A DNA stretch of 64,000 nucleotides, taken from the NCBI RefSeq assembly GCF_018613675.1, contig NZ_JAGGPQ010000012.1, positions 111,687-175,686 on the forward strand, in the 5' to 3' direction. The position numbers and the translations under genes are program-made. How positions within the stretch are numbered: the first letter of the stretch is position 1; every line of letters starts with the position of its first letter. Shown here in pieces: positions 17,755-25,843 of this stretch. The DNA is from Arthrobacter sp. ISL-85. Its GTDB lineage: Bacteria > Actinomycetota > Actinomycetes > Actinomycetales > Micrococcaceae. The notes beneath the pieces were generated by a model. The model searched no databases and was not told the DNA's origin. It saw nothing but the letters and a program-made list of their open reading frames with translations.

Positions 17755-19071
17755 TTAGTGGAACTGGCCCTCTTCGGTCGATCCGACCAAGGCGAGGGTG
17801 GAGGCGTTCGGGTTGAGCGCCGTGGAGATGGTGTCGAAGTAGCCGGTGCCGACTTCGCGCTGGTGCTTGGTTGCGGTGTAGCCGCGGGACTCGGAGGCGA
17901 ATTCCTTTTCCTGGAGTTCGACGTAGGCGCTCATGCCGTCGCGGGCGTAGCCGTGGGCGAGGTCGAACATCGAGTAGTTCAGGGCATGGAAGCCGGCCAG
18001 GGTGATGAACTGGAACGTGAAGCCCATGGCGCCGAGTTCACGCTGGAACTTGGCGATGGTGTCGTCGTCCAGGTGCTTGCGCCAGTTGAACGACGGCGAG
18101 CAGTTGTAGGAGAGCATCTGGTCCGGGAACTCGGCCTTGACGGACTCGGCGAACTTGCGGGCCAGCTCCAGGTCCGGGGTGCCGGTTTCCATCCAGATGA
18201 GGTCGGAGTACGGGGCGTAGGCCTTGGCGCGGGCGATGCAGGGTTCGATGCCGTTGCGGACCTTGTAGAAGCCCTCCGCGGTGCGCTCGCCGGTGATGAA
18301 CTCCTGGTCCCGTTCGTCCACGTCCGAGGTGATCAGGGTGGCTGCCTCGGCGTCGGTGCGGGCAATGACGACGGTGGGAGTGCCGGCGACGTCGGCCGCA
18401 AGGCGGGCGGCGTTCAGGGTCCGGACGTGCTGCTGGGTGGGGATCAGGACCTTGCCGCCCAGGTGGCCGCACTTCTTTTCCGAGGCGAGCTGGTCTTCCC
18501 AGTGGACACCGGAAGCGCCGGCCTGGATCATGGATTTCATGAGCTCGTAGGCATTCAGCGGGCCGCCGAAGCCGGCTTCGGCGTCGGCGACGATCGGGAC
18601 CAGCCAGTCCTCAACACTCTGGATGCCCTCCGAGAACTCGATCTGGTCCGCGCGGAGCAAGGCATTGTTGATGCGGCGGACCACGGTTGGGACGGAGTTG
18701 GCCGGGTAGAGGGACTGGTCCGGGTAGGTGTGGCCGGAGTTGTTGGCGTCCGCGGCAACCTGCCAGCCGGAAAGGTAGATGGCGCGCAGCCCTGCCTTGA
18801 CCTGCTGCACGGCCTGGTTGCCGGTAAGGGCACCCAACGCGTTGGTGTAGCCGCCGGTCTTGTGCTCTTCGGTGAGCTGCTTCCACAGCTTTTCCGAGCC
18901 GCGGCGGGCCAGCGTCTGTTCTTCGGTGACGCGGCCGCGGAGTCGGACGACGTCGGAGGCTGAGTAGTCCCGGGTCACACCTTCCCAGCGGGGGTTGGCG
19001 GCCCACTCGAGCTCCAGGGCGGCGGCCTGCTGTTCGGGCGTCTGCTGGGTGGGCTCAAATGCTGCAGTCAT
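17755..19071 (-). CDS. aceA: Isocitrate lyase
   Basis: The 438-aa product carries the catalytic signature KKCGH (199-203) and the flanking [10 protein letters not shown] segment, plus NCSPSFNW and [20 protein letters not shown]. It splits isocitrate into glyoxylate and succinate. CAAGGAGATCAACG precedes ATG 19071, giving a clear start. A RamB-type regulator gene diverges from its promoter. The spacer to aceB contains an imperfect hairpin around 17592-17632 and a short GGTGAG/CTCACC stem at 17720-17743. Confidence 0.97.
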   Translation of the reverse strand: MTAAFEPTQQTPEQQAAALELEWAANPRWEGVTRDYSASDVVRLRGRVTEEQTLARRGSEKLWKQLTEEHKTGGYTNALGALTGNQAVQQVKAGLRAIYLSGWQVAADANNSGHTYPDQSLYPANSVPTVVRRINNALLRADQIEFSEGIQSVEDWLVPIVADAEAGFGGPLNAYELMKSMIQAGASGVHWEDQLASEKKCGHLGGKVLIPTQQHVRTLNAARLAADVAGTPTVVIARTDAEAATLITSDVDERDQEFITGERTAEGFYKVRNGIEPCIARAKAYAPYSDLIWMETGTPDLELARKFAESVKAEFPDQMLSYNCSPSFNWRKHLDDDTIAKFQRELGAMGFTFQFITLAGFHALNYSMFDLAHGYARDGMSAYVELQEKEFASESRGYTATKHQREVGTGYFDTISTALNPNASTLALVGSTEEGQFH

Positions 19072-19105
19072 CGTTGATCTCCTTGATTGAGCTCCGGATG
19101 GAGTA

Positions 19106-19222
19106 GGTGGGTACCGCGTCGTTGAGGTTCCCACCCGCTTCTCCGGTGCGGTGTTTCTTTCCGTGGCACCTACTTTTCAGCACTTTCAACCCCCTCGCTA
19201 GCCAAAAGCTATGGAAAGAAAC
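19106..19222. promoter_or_regulatory. aceA-ramB divergent control region with inverted repeats
   Basis: Two features stand out. A perfect 10-bp inverted repeat, GTTTCTTTCC (19153-19162) and GGAAAGAAAC (19213-19222), is separated by 50 bp, so each arm faces a different gene. An imperfect repeat, GGTGGGTACC/GGTTCCCACC (19106-19115, 19126-19135), sits nearer aceA. RamB of Corynebacterium controls aceA/aceB and its own gene by binding such regions. The arms do not match the published corynebacterial site closely as I recall it, so assignment to RamB is inference. Confidence 0.5.
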
Positions 19223-19235
19223 GCACTTCTTCCCG

Positions 19236-19247
19236 TATTCTTCAGAA
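19236..19247 (+). promoter_or_regulatory. ramB -10 box with leaderless spacing
   Basis: TATTCT at 19236-19241 matches the -10 consensus, and exactly six bases separate it from ATG 19248. No Shine-Dalgarno sequence lies before the ATG. Together these suggest a leaderless ramB transcript starting at the A of ATG. This also fixes the translation start. Confidence 0.6.
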
Positions 19248-20732
19248 ATGTCGCCTTCAAGCTGGAACCGGGACGTCTCCCAGCCACCGTCCACCGCCGC
19301 AGCGGAGCTGGACGTCATTGCGCTGGGCCGCCGTGTCCGCCATCTGCGCAAACAAGCCAAGCTCACGCTCGATGACCTGAGTGCCGCCGTCGGCACTGCT
19401 CCCAGCCAGCTGAGCCTGATTGAAAACGGCAAGCGCGAGCCCAAACTGACGCTGCTCCAGCACCTCGCGGCGGCATTGAATGTCAGCATCGACCAGCTGC
19501 TCGGGGCCGAGCCACCCAGCCGCCGCGCCGCCCTGGAAATCGAGCTGGAACGGTACCAGCGCGGGCCGCTCTACGAGTCCCTCGACCTGCCCAAGATCCG
19601 CATCAGTTCGCGGCTTCCGTTGGATGTGCTGGAGGCCCAGGTGGGGCTGCTGCATGAACTGGAACGGAAGATGAATGAGCAGGTGGCCACACCGGAGGAA
19701 GCCCGCCGCGCCAACGGCGAACTGCGGGCCATGATGCGGGAGCGGGGCAACTACTTTCCGGAGTACGAGGCCGAGGCACAGAAGGTCCTCAAGGAGGTGG
19801 GCTACACCACCGGGCCGCTGAGCCAGCACGTCATTGCGGACATCGCCGAGCACCTCGGTTTTACCCTGCACCATGTGAGTGATTTGCCGCATTCCACCCG
19901 TTCTGTGACGGATTTGAAGAACCGCAAAATTTACCTGACGCAGAGCCAGCGGCAGGATCACGACCCCCGCTCGGTGCTGCTGCAGGCCTTGGGCCATTAC
20001 GTCTTGGGCCATGAAACGCCCAAGAACTACGGCGACTTCCTGGCCCAGCGGGTGGCCACCAACTATTTCGCCGCCGCCCTGCTCCTGCCCGAGCAGGCAA
20101 CCGTCGAATTTTTGCAGAAAGCCAAGGCGGCCAAGGAAATCGCGGTGGAGGACATCCGGGACGCATTCGCTGTCTCCTACGAGACCGCGGCGCACCGCTT
20201 CACCAACCTGGCCACCAAGCATTTGGGCATCACCACCCATTTCCAGAAGACGCACCAGAGCGGCATCATCTACAAGGCGTATGAGAACGACGGCGTGAGC
20301 TTTCCCCAGGACCACACCGGCGCCATCGAGGGCCAGCCGTCGTGCAAGGCCTGGACGTCCCGGGCCGTGTTCGATGTGCCGGACAAGTTCAGCGCCTACA
20401 GCCAGTACACGGACACGCCGTCAGGCACGTACTGGTGCACCGCGCGGACCGAGCGGTCTGCCAGCGGCGAGTTCTCCCTCAGCATCGGCGTCCCGTACCA
20501 GCACGTGAAGTGGTTCCGCGGGCGGGAGACCACCGCCCGGGCCACGTCCAACTGCCCGGATCCCAACTGCTGCAAGCGGCCGCCTGCCGAGCTGACCAAC
20601 CAGTGGGCCGGGAACGCCTGGCCGTCCGCCCGTGCCCACTCGCATCTGCTGGCTGCGATGCCGCCGGGAGCCTTCCCCGGGGTCGATGAGACCGAGGTGT
20701 ACAGCTTCCTTCAGGCGCATTCCGGCTCCTAG
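19248..20732 (+). CDS. ramB: RamB/ScfR-type regulator: XRE helix-turn-helix, IrrE-like and DUF2083 domains
   Basis: The 494-aa product has an XRE helix-turn-helix (about residues 25-82: RRVRHLRKQAKLTLDDLSAAVG, SQLSLIENGKREPKL). A middle ImmA/IrrE-like region follows (LLQALGHYVLGHE, about 245-257), in which the metallopeptidase motif is degenerate. The C-terminal DUF2083-type domain contains the CPDPNCCKRP cysteine cluster. RamB proteins of corynebacteria and mycobacteria repress or modulate glyoxylate-shunt genes according to carbon source. Its position divergent from aceA strongly supports that role. The array at 20736 starts 4 bp after its stop. Confidence 0.9.
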   Translation: MSPSSWNRDVSQPPSTAAAELDVIALGRRVRHLRKQAKLTLDDLSAAVGTAPSQLSLIENGKREPKLTLLQHLAAALNVSIDQLLGAEPPSRRAALEIELERYQRGPLYESLDLPKIRISSRLPLDVLEAQVGLLHELERKMNEQVATPEEARRANGELRAMMRERGNYFPEYEAEAQKVLKEVGYTTGPLSQHVIADIAEHLGFTLHHVSDLPHSTRSVTDLKNRKIYLTQSQRQDHDPRSVLLQALGHYVLGHETPKNYGDFLAQRVATNYFAAALLLPEQATVEFLQKAKAAKEIAVEDIRDAFAVSYETAAHRFTNLATKHLGITTHFQKTHQSGIIYKAYENDGVSFPQDHTGAIEGQPSCKAWTSRAVFDVPDKFSAYSQYTDTPSGTYWCTARTERSASGEFSLSIGVPYQHVKWFRGRETTARATSNCPDPNCCKRPPAELTNQWAGNAWPSARAHSHLLAAMPPGAFPGVDETEVYSFLQAHSGS

Positions 20733-20735
20733 GAA

Positions 20736-20900
20736 ACGCCCGCTCACGTCTCGCAGTTTTTTCCCGCACGCCCGCTCACGTCCTGCAGTTTTTTCCCGCA
20801 CGCCCGCTCGCTCTTCTCGCGAAAGCGAGCGGGCGTTGGTGGATTTGCTGCAGGACGTGAGCGGGCGTTTGGGTTTGAACCGTCAAAGGTGAGCGGGCGT
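20736..20900. repeat. Periodic inverted array, 32-bp unit (copy 2, six cores, fully symmetric)
   Basis: Forward cores ACGCCCGCTCAC lie at 20736 and 20768, with a variant ACGCCCGCTCGC at 20800. Reverse cores lie at 20825 (variant GCGAGCGGGCGT), 20857 and 20889. Every same-strand step is exactly 32 bp. The two 20-nt spacers on the left are 18/20 or better alike (both end TTTTTTCCCGC). The central variant pair keeps a 13-bp stem because both arms changed together. Lies between the convergent stops of ramB and the TAXI gene. Confidence 0.95.
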
Positions 20901-20904
20901 TGGG

Positions 20905-21936
20905 TCAGCCGTGCAGTGTACGGTAGGCGGCCGCGGCGGCGGGATGCAGGGGGACGCCGGCGGTGTTGATCAGGCTTTCTGCGCTGAGGAACTGGACTCC
21001 GAGGGTGGACTGGGGAATGAGCTCGCCGGCGTTGTGCACCAGCAGCTGCACCGTCCGCTCCACGGTGGCGTCGTCCAGGTCCCGGCGGCACAGGAGCAGA
21101 TTGGGTGCGCCCACCGTCCACACTGCCGGTATGCCGGGGTAGCTGCCCTCCGGGATCAGGACGCGGTCGTACATCCCGCCGTACCGCCGACGCAGTTCGG
21201 GCAGCAGCGCGGATAAATCCAGAAGTCCCAACGCCACCTCCTGCTGGGCTGCGGCGATGGCGGCCGTGGGCACCCCGCCGGACCAGAACAGGGCATCCAC
21301 CGTTCCCGCTTTGAGGGCGGCGATGCCGTCGTTCAGGCCAAGATTTTCGACGGCGGCAGTTCCGGCAGCGGGCGCGGCGGCATCAGCCGACGTGCCCAGC
21401 CCCGCGGCTTCGAGCAGCCGGGGAGTGGTGAGCGAGGTGCCTGATCCCGGCTGGCCCACAGCAACCCTGCGCCCGGCCAGCCCGGAAATATCCCGGATGC
21501 CGCTGTCCTTCCGCACCACGCAGTGGACGTAGTTTTCGTAAACCTTTCCAACCGCGGCGATCTGCGCTCCCTCAGCACCGGCCTGGTCCCCGGCAGCGTC
21601 GGCCAGGGCTACGGCAAAGGCGGCCCGCCCAGCCCGCAGTTCGGCGATGTTGTCCAGGCTTCCACCTGTGGACACCGCCCGCGCATGGGCGGCAACGCCG
21701 TGCCGTTCCAGTGCCGCGGCCAGCAGCGTTGAGAACTCCAGGTAGAACCCGCCCGGTTCGCCGCCGGCCACGGTCAAGTCCTCCGGCCGGACACCGCCGG
21801 TGCACGCACTGAGGGCAGGCGGCAGGCTCGCTGCGAGTCCGACGGCGAAGGCGGCCTTGAGTACGAACCGTCGCGCCGGCGTCGCCAAAGGACCGCCCGG
21901 GGCACCTGGACCACTTATCGCACCAGGATCACGCAC
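20905..21936 (-). CDS. TAXI family TRAP-type solute-binding lipoprotein
   Basis: The roughly 343-aa product has an N-terminal hydrophobic segment and lipobox LSAC (followed by TGG), so it is a lipid-anchored surface protein. The mature part is TAXI-type: GGEPGGFYLEFSTLLAAAL, STGGSLDNIAEL, VGQPGSGTSLTTPRLLEAAGL, and a late VWTVGAPNLLLC segment. TAXI proteins bind small carboxylates or amino acids, usually for a TRAP permease. No TRAP membrane subunit is present in this window. It overlaps the end of a sensor kinase gene by 8 bp (start taken as GTG 21936; GTG 21942 or 21945 possible), suggesting it serves the kinase as a ligand receptor. Confidence 0.85.
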   Translation of the reverse strand: MRDPGAISGPGAPGGPLATPARRFVLKAAFAVGLAASLPPALSACTGGVRPEDLTVAGGEPGGFYLEFSTLLAAALERHGVAAHARAVSTGGSLDNIAELRAGRAAFAVALADAAGDQAGAEGAQIAAVGKVYENYVHCVVRKDSGIRDISGLAGRRVAVGQPGSGTSLTTPRLLEAAGLGTSADAAAPAAGTAAVENLGLNDGIAALKAGTVDALFWSGGVPTAAIAAAQQEVALGLLDLSALLPELRRRYGGMYDRVLIPEGSYPGIPAVWTVGAPNLLLCRRDLDDATVERTVQLLVHNAGELIPQSTLGVQFLSAESLINTAGVPLHPAAAAAYRTLHG

Positions 21937-23380
21937 CGGCACCACCCCCGCCGGGCTTGAAAGCGACCTGGCCGGCCGCTGGAACAGGAAACTTAACCCG
22001 GGCCGCGAGCCCCTGCGGGGCCGCTTCGGCCAGCACCAAGTGGCCGCCGTTTGCAGCAGCGAGCTCACCAACAATGGTCATTCCCAGCCCGGTTCCCGGA
22101 ACTGATGAATGCTGCGGGGACCGCCAGAACCGGGTGGCAGCCGAGGCACGCTCCGGGGCGGAAAGACCCGGACCGTCGTCGGAAATCTCCACCACCACCG
22201 CGCCCCCCTCCAGCTGCACACCGGCTGTCACGGTGGCGCCGGGGGCGTACTTGATGGCGTTGTTGAGGAGCTCGGCCGCCATCTGGGCCAGCTCCGCCGG
22301 GTGGCAGGAAACCAGTGCCGGCGGCTGCGGGGGCGGAGCGAGGACCAGGCGGCAGCCGGCCTGTTCCGCCAATGGTGCTGCCCGCTCGATCTCCCCCTGG
22401 AGGACTGGGTATGGGTCCACCGGCTGGCGCCCGGGATGGTCCTCCAGGCCGCCGGCCGCCCGAAGATACCCTTCGGACGCCCGGTGCTCTGCGGCCGCAA
22501 GCTTCAGTACCCCGTCCAGGATCTCCTCCACGCGCTCCAGCTCCACCATGGCGCGCTCGGCCGCATCGTATTCGCGGACCGTCTTCAGCTCGAGCTGCAG
22601 CAGGTCGAGCCGCAGCCGCAGCGCCCCCACGGGATTGCGCAGCTGGTGTGACGTGTCCGCGATCAGCTGCCGCTGCGCCGCTATGCTGGCGCTGACGGTC
22701 CGCGCCATCACGGTAAAGGAGCGGCTCAGTTCCCGCAGTTCCGGCGGTCCGTCCTCTGGGAGGCGTCCGGCGCGGCCTGTGCTTTCCAGTTCATGCACCG
22801 CCGAGTTCAGCCGCTGGACGGGCCGGAGCACCCATCCCGTAACCCGCGCCGCGCCCAGCAGGAGCACGGCGGCAAGGACAAGCGCCGCCAGCCCAACCGC
22901 GAGCCACCGTTCCCGGAGCTTTTGCCGGGCAATGCCGGCGTCCACGTCCAACACCACGGCGCCCAGGACCTGGCTGGCGCTGCCGAAGGGACGGTAGATG
23001 ATCCGGGTCCCGGAACCGAAGGGCTGCAGCGGTTCCAGGGCGGTGTTGCTGACGTTCAACCGTGCCAGTGACAGCGCCTCCTGGACATCGGACCGGCCCG
23101 CGTCCAGATCCCCGGAATGAAGGGTGGCCTGCTGCACCCGCACCACGATTCCTTCCCCGTAGAGACCGGAGTAGGTGTCCATCTCCCGCTGGAGCCGCGC
23201 CGTGTCTGCGTCGGCGGATGCATCGAACGCCACCTGCGCCAGCCGGTTCAGGGACGCCGCCCGGTTGATCTGCAGCTCCTGGGTCAGCTCGCGCGAAGCG
23301 GAGGTAAGGATGGTGCCCGAAATCAGGAAGACCACCACCAGGCAAAGCACGCTGAGGACGCCCAGCACCCGCAGCCTCAT
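21929..23380 (-). CDS. Two-component sensor histidine kinase
   Basis: The 483-aa product has two membrane helices (about 5-27 and 158-182) flanking a ~130-residue extracytoplasmic sensor region. A HAMP-like linker (LRPVQRLNSAV) follows. The HisKA H-box is ADTSHQLRNPVG (H245), and the ATPase has N-box AELLNNAIKYA and G-boxes DDGPGLS and GTGLGMTIV. The short sensor domain and layout recall TctE-type kinases, which sense carboxylates. Its ATG overlaps the response regulator stop by 4 bp. The TAXI gene overlaps its 3' end, so all three form one operon. Confidence 0.92.
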   Translation of the reverse strand: MRLRVLGVLSVLCLVVVFLISGTILTSASRELTQELQINRAASLNRLAQVAFDASADADTARLQREMDTYSGLYGEGIVVRVQQATLHSGDLDAGRSDVQEALSLARLNVSNTALEPLQPFGSGTRIIYRPFGSASQVLGAVVLDVDAGIARQKLRERWLAVGLAALVLAAVLLLGAARVTGWVLRPVQRLNSAVHELESTGRAGRLPEDGPPELRELSRSFTVMARTVSASIAAQRQLIADTSHQLRNPVGALRLRLDLLQLELKTVREYDAAERAMVELERVEEILDGVLKLAAAEHRASEGYLRAAGGLEDHPGRQPVDPYPVLQGEIERAAPLAEQAGCRLVLAPPPQPPALVSCHPAELAQMAAELLNNAIKYAPGATVTAGVQLEGGAVVVEISDDGPGLSAPERASAATRFWRSPQHSSVPGTGLGMTIVGELAAANGGHLVLAEAAPQGLAARVKFPVPAAGQVAFKPGGGGAGA

Positions 23381-24048
23381 GCGCCGGCCGCCTCCACGCG
23401 GTAGCCCACGCCGCGGACGTTGATGATGAAGCCTGGCTTTTGCAGTTTTGCCCGCAGCCCGGTGAGGTGAACGTCCAGCGACCGGGAAGAAGCCAGGAAA
23501 GCGTCACCCCACAGGGCGTCAAGAATCTGTTCACGGGTGACCACCGAGCCGGCATGGCGTGCCAGCAGCGCGAGGAGGTCGAACTCCGTGGCAGTCAGGG
23601 GGAGCGGCAGGCCGGCTCGGGACGCGGTCCGCCGGTTCAGGTCAATCGCCAGGTCGTCCAGCACGATGGTGTCCTCCTGCGGGACACCCCCGGCGCGCCC
23701 CGCCCTCCGGGTCACCGCCTCGATCCGGGCCAGCAGTTCCACCAGCTTGACGGGCTTGACCAGGTAGTCGTCGGCGCCGGAACGCAGCCCGAGCACCACG
23801 CTGCGTTCGTCGTCCCGGGCGGTCAGGATCAGGATGGGGACGTCGGTGACCTGGCGGAGTTTGCGGAGCACCTCCAGCCCGTCCATGTCCGGCAGGCCAA
23901 GGTCCAGGAGGATCACCTGGAAGTTCCGGTGGGACAGCAGCGCGTCGGCACCCCGCGCCAGCCGCTGCGAGTGGAGCCCTGCGCTTTCGACGGCGGCGGT
24001 GAGGGCACCGGCCATGGCGTCGTCGTCCTCGACGATCAGCACGTCCAT
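23377..24048 (-). CDS. OmpR-family response regulator
   Basis: The 223-aa product has a receiver domain with acidic pocket EDDD (7-10), phospho-acceptor D49 (LLDLGLPDMDG), T76 and K98. A winged-helix DNA-binding domain follows (TATEFDLLALLA, RSLDVHLTGLRAKL, INVRGVGYRVE). ATG 24048 is preceded by AAGGAAG at good spacing; an upstream ATG at 24054 is too close to it. Its likely targets include the divergent MHS permease gene, whose shared intergenic region has paired direct repeats. Confidence 0.93.
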   Translation of the reverse strand: MDVLIVEDDDAMAGALTAAVESAGLHSQRLARGADALLSHRNFQVILLDLGLPDMDGLEVLRKLRQVTDVPILILTARDDERSVVLGLRSGADDYLVKPVKLVELLARIEAVTRRAGRAGGVPQEDTIVLDDLAIDLNRRTASRAGLPLPLTATEFDLLALLARHAGSVVTREQILDALWGDAFLASSRSLDVHLTGLRAKLQKPGFIINVRGVGYRVEAAGA

Positions 24049-24064
24049 TGCCATCTTCCTTGCC

Positions 24065-24224
24065 GTTGTGCGGTCTCCTGGATCACCCCCGCCTTTGGAG
24101 ACTACCGCCTGCGGAAGGGTTTTGCCCGACGGCGGCCGGGAGGCAGGCGGAACGGGACGCACGGGCAAAACCTAAGGAAGTGTTAGGAAATGCGCCGCGG
24201 CGTTGGTTGTGCGGTGGATCACCC
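24065..24224. promoter_or_regulatory. Divergent control region with paired direct repeats and an 11-bp inverted repeat
   Basis: A composite motif, GTTGTGCGGT followed by TGGATCACCC, occurs twice in the same orientation: 24065-24088 (4 bp between halves) and 24206-24224 (halves sharing one T). Between them a perfect inverted repeat, GGTTTTGCCCG (24118-24128) and CGGGCAAAACC (24162-24172), spans 33 bp. The region separates the response regulator from the permease. Direct repeats are typical of OmpR-family binding sites. Confidence 0.6.
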
Positions 24225-24284
24225 ATACCGTGGATGAGGCCCCCGGCGTTGGAGGCCGATGTCACCACAAGGAGAAACTCACCG

Positions 24285-25679
24285 ATGAGCACCCAACATA
24301 CCGCGCCCCGCAGTGAGGCAGCCCAGACCCGTCGGGCGGTGGGCAACATCCTCAAAGGCTCGGCCGGCAACCTCGTGGAGTGGTACGACCTCTACGTCTA
24401 CACCGTCTTCGCCGCTTATTTCCAGTCGCACTTCTTCAACTCCAAGGACGACCTGCAGGCCGGCCTCGAGGCGATGGCCGTGTTCTCTACGTCGTTCCTG
24501 ATGCGGCCCATCGGTGCCTGGTTCTTCGGCCGCTACGCCGACCGCAAGGGGCGCAAGGCTGCGCTGACGTTGAGCGTGACCATGATGTCTGCGGGCTCCT
24601 TCGCGATCGCCATCCTGCCCACGCAGCAGCAGATCGGCCTGTGGGCCATGATCCTGCTGGTGCTGGTCCGCGTGATCCAGGGCTTCTCCGTCGGCGGCGA
24701 GTACGGCACCAGCGCCACCTACATGTCCGAGGCCGCCACCTCCAAGCGCCGCGGCTTCTTCTCCAGCTTCCAGTACGTCACCCTGATCGGTGGCCAGATG
24801 CTGGCCCTGCTGGTCCTGGTGGTCCTGCAGAACGTCATGCCCAAGGGCGACCTGGGCGAGTGGGGCTGGCGCATTCCGTTCGCCATCGGCGGCGTGGCCG
24901 CACTCGTGGTGCTGTGGCTGCGGCGCTCCATGGAGGAGACCGTCTCGGCCGAACAGATCGAGGCAGCCAAGACCCCCGCAGTGGCCGGCCAGGCCAAGCC
25001 GGGCTCCATGAAGCTGCTGTTCACCGGTTACTGGAAGCCGCTGCTGGTCTGCATCGGCATCACCCTCGGCGGCACGGTGGCGTTCTACACGTACACCAAC
25101 TTCATCCTGAAGTTCATGAACGATACCTCCGGCATCGCCAAGACCGACACCTCCGTGATCAACTTCTGGGCCCTGTTCATCTTCATGCTCCTGCAACCGG
25201 TTTACGGCATCATCTCGGACAAGGTGGGCCGCAAGCCGCTGCTTCTCTGGTTCGGCATCACCGGCGTGCTCTTCACGTGGCCGCTGCTTTCCACCCTCGC
25301 CGGCACCAAGGATCCGTTCACCGCGTTCCTGCTCATGATGGGCGGCCTGCTGATCGTGGGCGGCTACACCTCCATCAACGCCCTGGTGAAGGCCGAACTG
25401 TTTCCGGCCTCCATCCGTGCCCTCGGCGTGGGCCTGGGCTACGCGATCGCCAACTCGCTCTTTGGCGGCACGGTTCCGCTGATCGGGGCGGCGTTCCAGA
25501 CCGTAGGCCGGGAGGACCTGTTCTTCACCTACGTCACAGTGACCATCGCCATTTCACTGCTGGTCTACATCTTCGCGCTGAAGAACAAGAAGGCCACGCA
25601 CCTGGACGACGAACAGGGCCACGCCTGGGAACAGTCGCCGCGGGCTGGCGGGAAAGACAAGGATTCCCTCGGCGTTTAG
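24285..25679 (+). CDS. MHS family MFS transporter (alpha-ketoglutarate/citrate permease-like)
   Basis: The 464-aa product is a 12-helix metabolite:H+ symporter. MHS hallmarks are GNLVEWYDLYVYTVFAAYF in helix 1, RPIGAWFFGRYADRKGRK in the loop 2-3, and GGEYGTSATYMSEAA. The closest familiar members are KgtP and related dicarboxylate/tricarboxylate permeases. AAGGAGAAACTCACCG precedes ATG 24285. It is divergent from a TctDE-like two-component system with a TAXI lipoprotein, a layout consistent with ligand-induced uptake. A strong terminator follows at 25711. Confidence 0.9.
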   Translation: MSTQHTAPRSEAAQTRRAVGNILKGSAGNLVEWYDLYVYTVFAAYFQSHFFNSKDDLQAGLEAMAVFSTSFLMRPIGAWFFGRYADRKGRKAALTLSVTMMSAGSFAIAILPTQQQIGLWAMILLVLVRVIQGFSVGGEYGTSATYMSEAATSKRRGFFSSFQYVTLIGGQMLALLVLVVLQNVMPKGDLGEWGWRIPFAIGGVAALVVLWLRRSMEETVSAEQIEAAKTPAVAGQAKPGSMKLLFTGYWKPLLVCIGITLGGTVAFYTYTNFILKFMNDTSGIAKTDTSVINFWALFIFMLLQPVYGIISDKVGRKPLLLWFGITGVLFTWPLLSTLAGTKDPFTAFLLMMGGLLIVGGYTSINALVKAELFPASIRALGVGLGYAIANSLFGGTVPLIGAAFQTVGREDLFFTYVTVTIAISLLVYIFALKNKKATHLDDEQGHAWEQSPRAGGKDKDSLGV

Positions 25680-25710
25680 GGTTTCGGGCGTCCAAACGGA
25701 CGTGTCTCCC

Positions 25711-25759
25711 AAGGAGGCGTACGACGGCGGCTGCCCGGCCGCCGTCGTACGCCTCCTTT
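25711..25759 (+). terminator. Rho-independent terminator after the MHS permease
   Basis: A perfect 20-bp stem (25711-25730 with 25739-25758) encloses an 8-base loop CTGCCCGG and ends in CTCCTTT. It lies 31 bp after the permease stop and before poxB. The stem is nearly symmetric (A-rich at the left foot), so it could act in both directions. Confidence 0.85.
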
Positions 25760-25843
25760 GCGCTGCGCCGGGGAAGCCAGCCAAGGCGGGCCGACTATAT
25801 TGGCCATGTCAGCACACCACCACAATCGCGGGAGTCTGCACCC

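Noticed and set aside
20736..20900. CRISPR array, because of regular repeats and spacers
   Set aside because: Cores are only 12 bp, invert at the centre, spacers are partly alike, and no cas genes are in the window.
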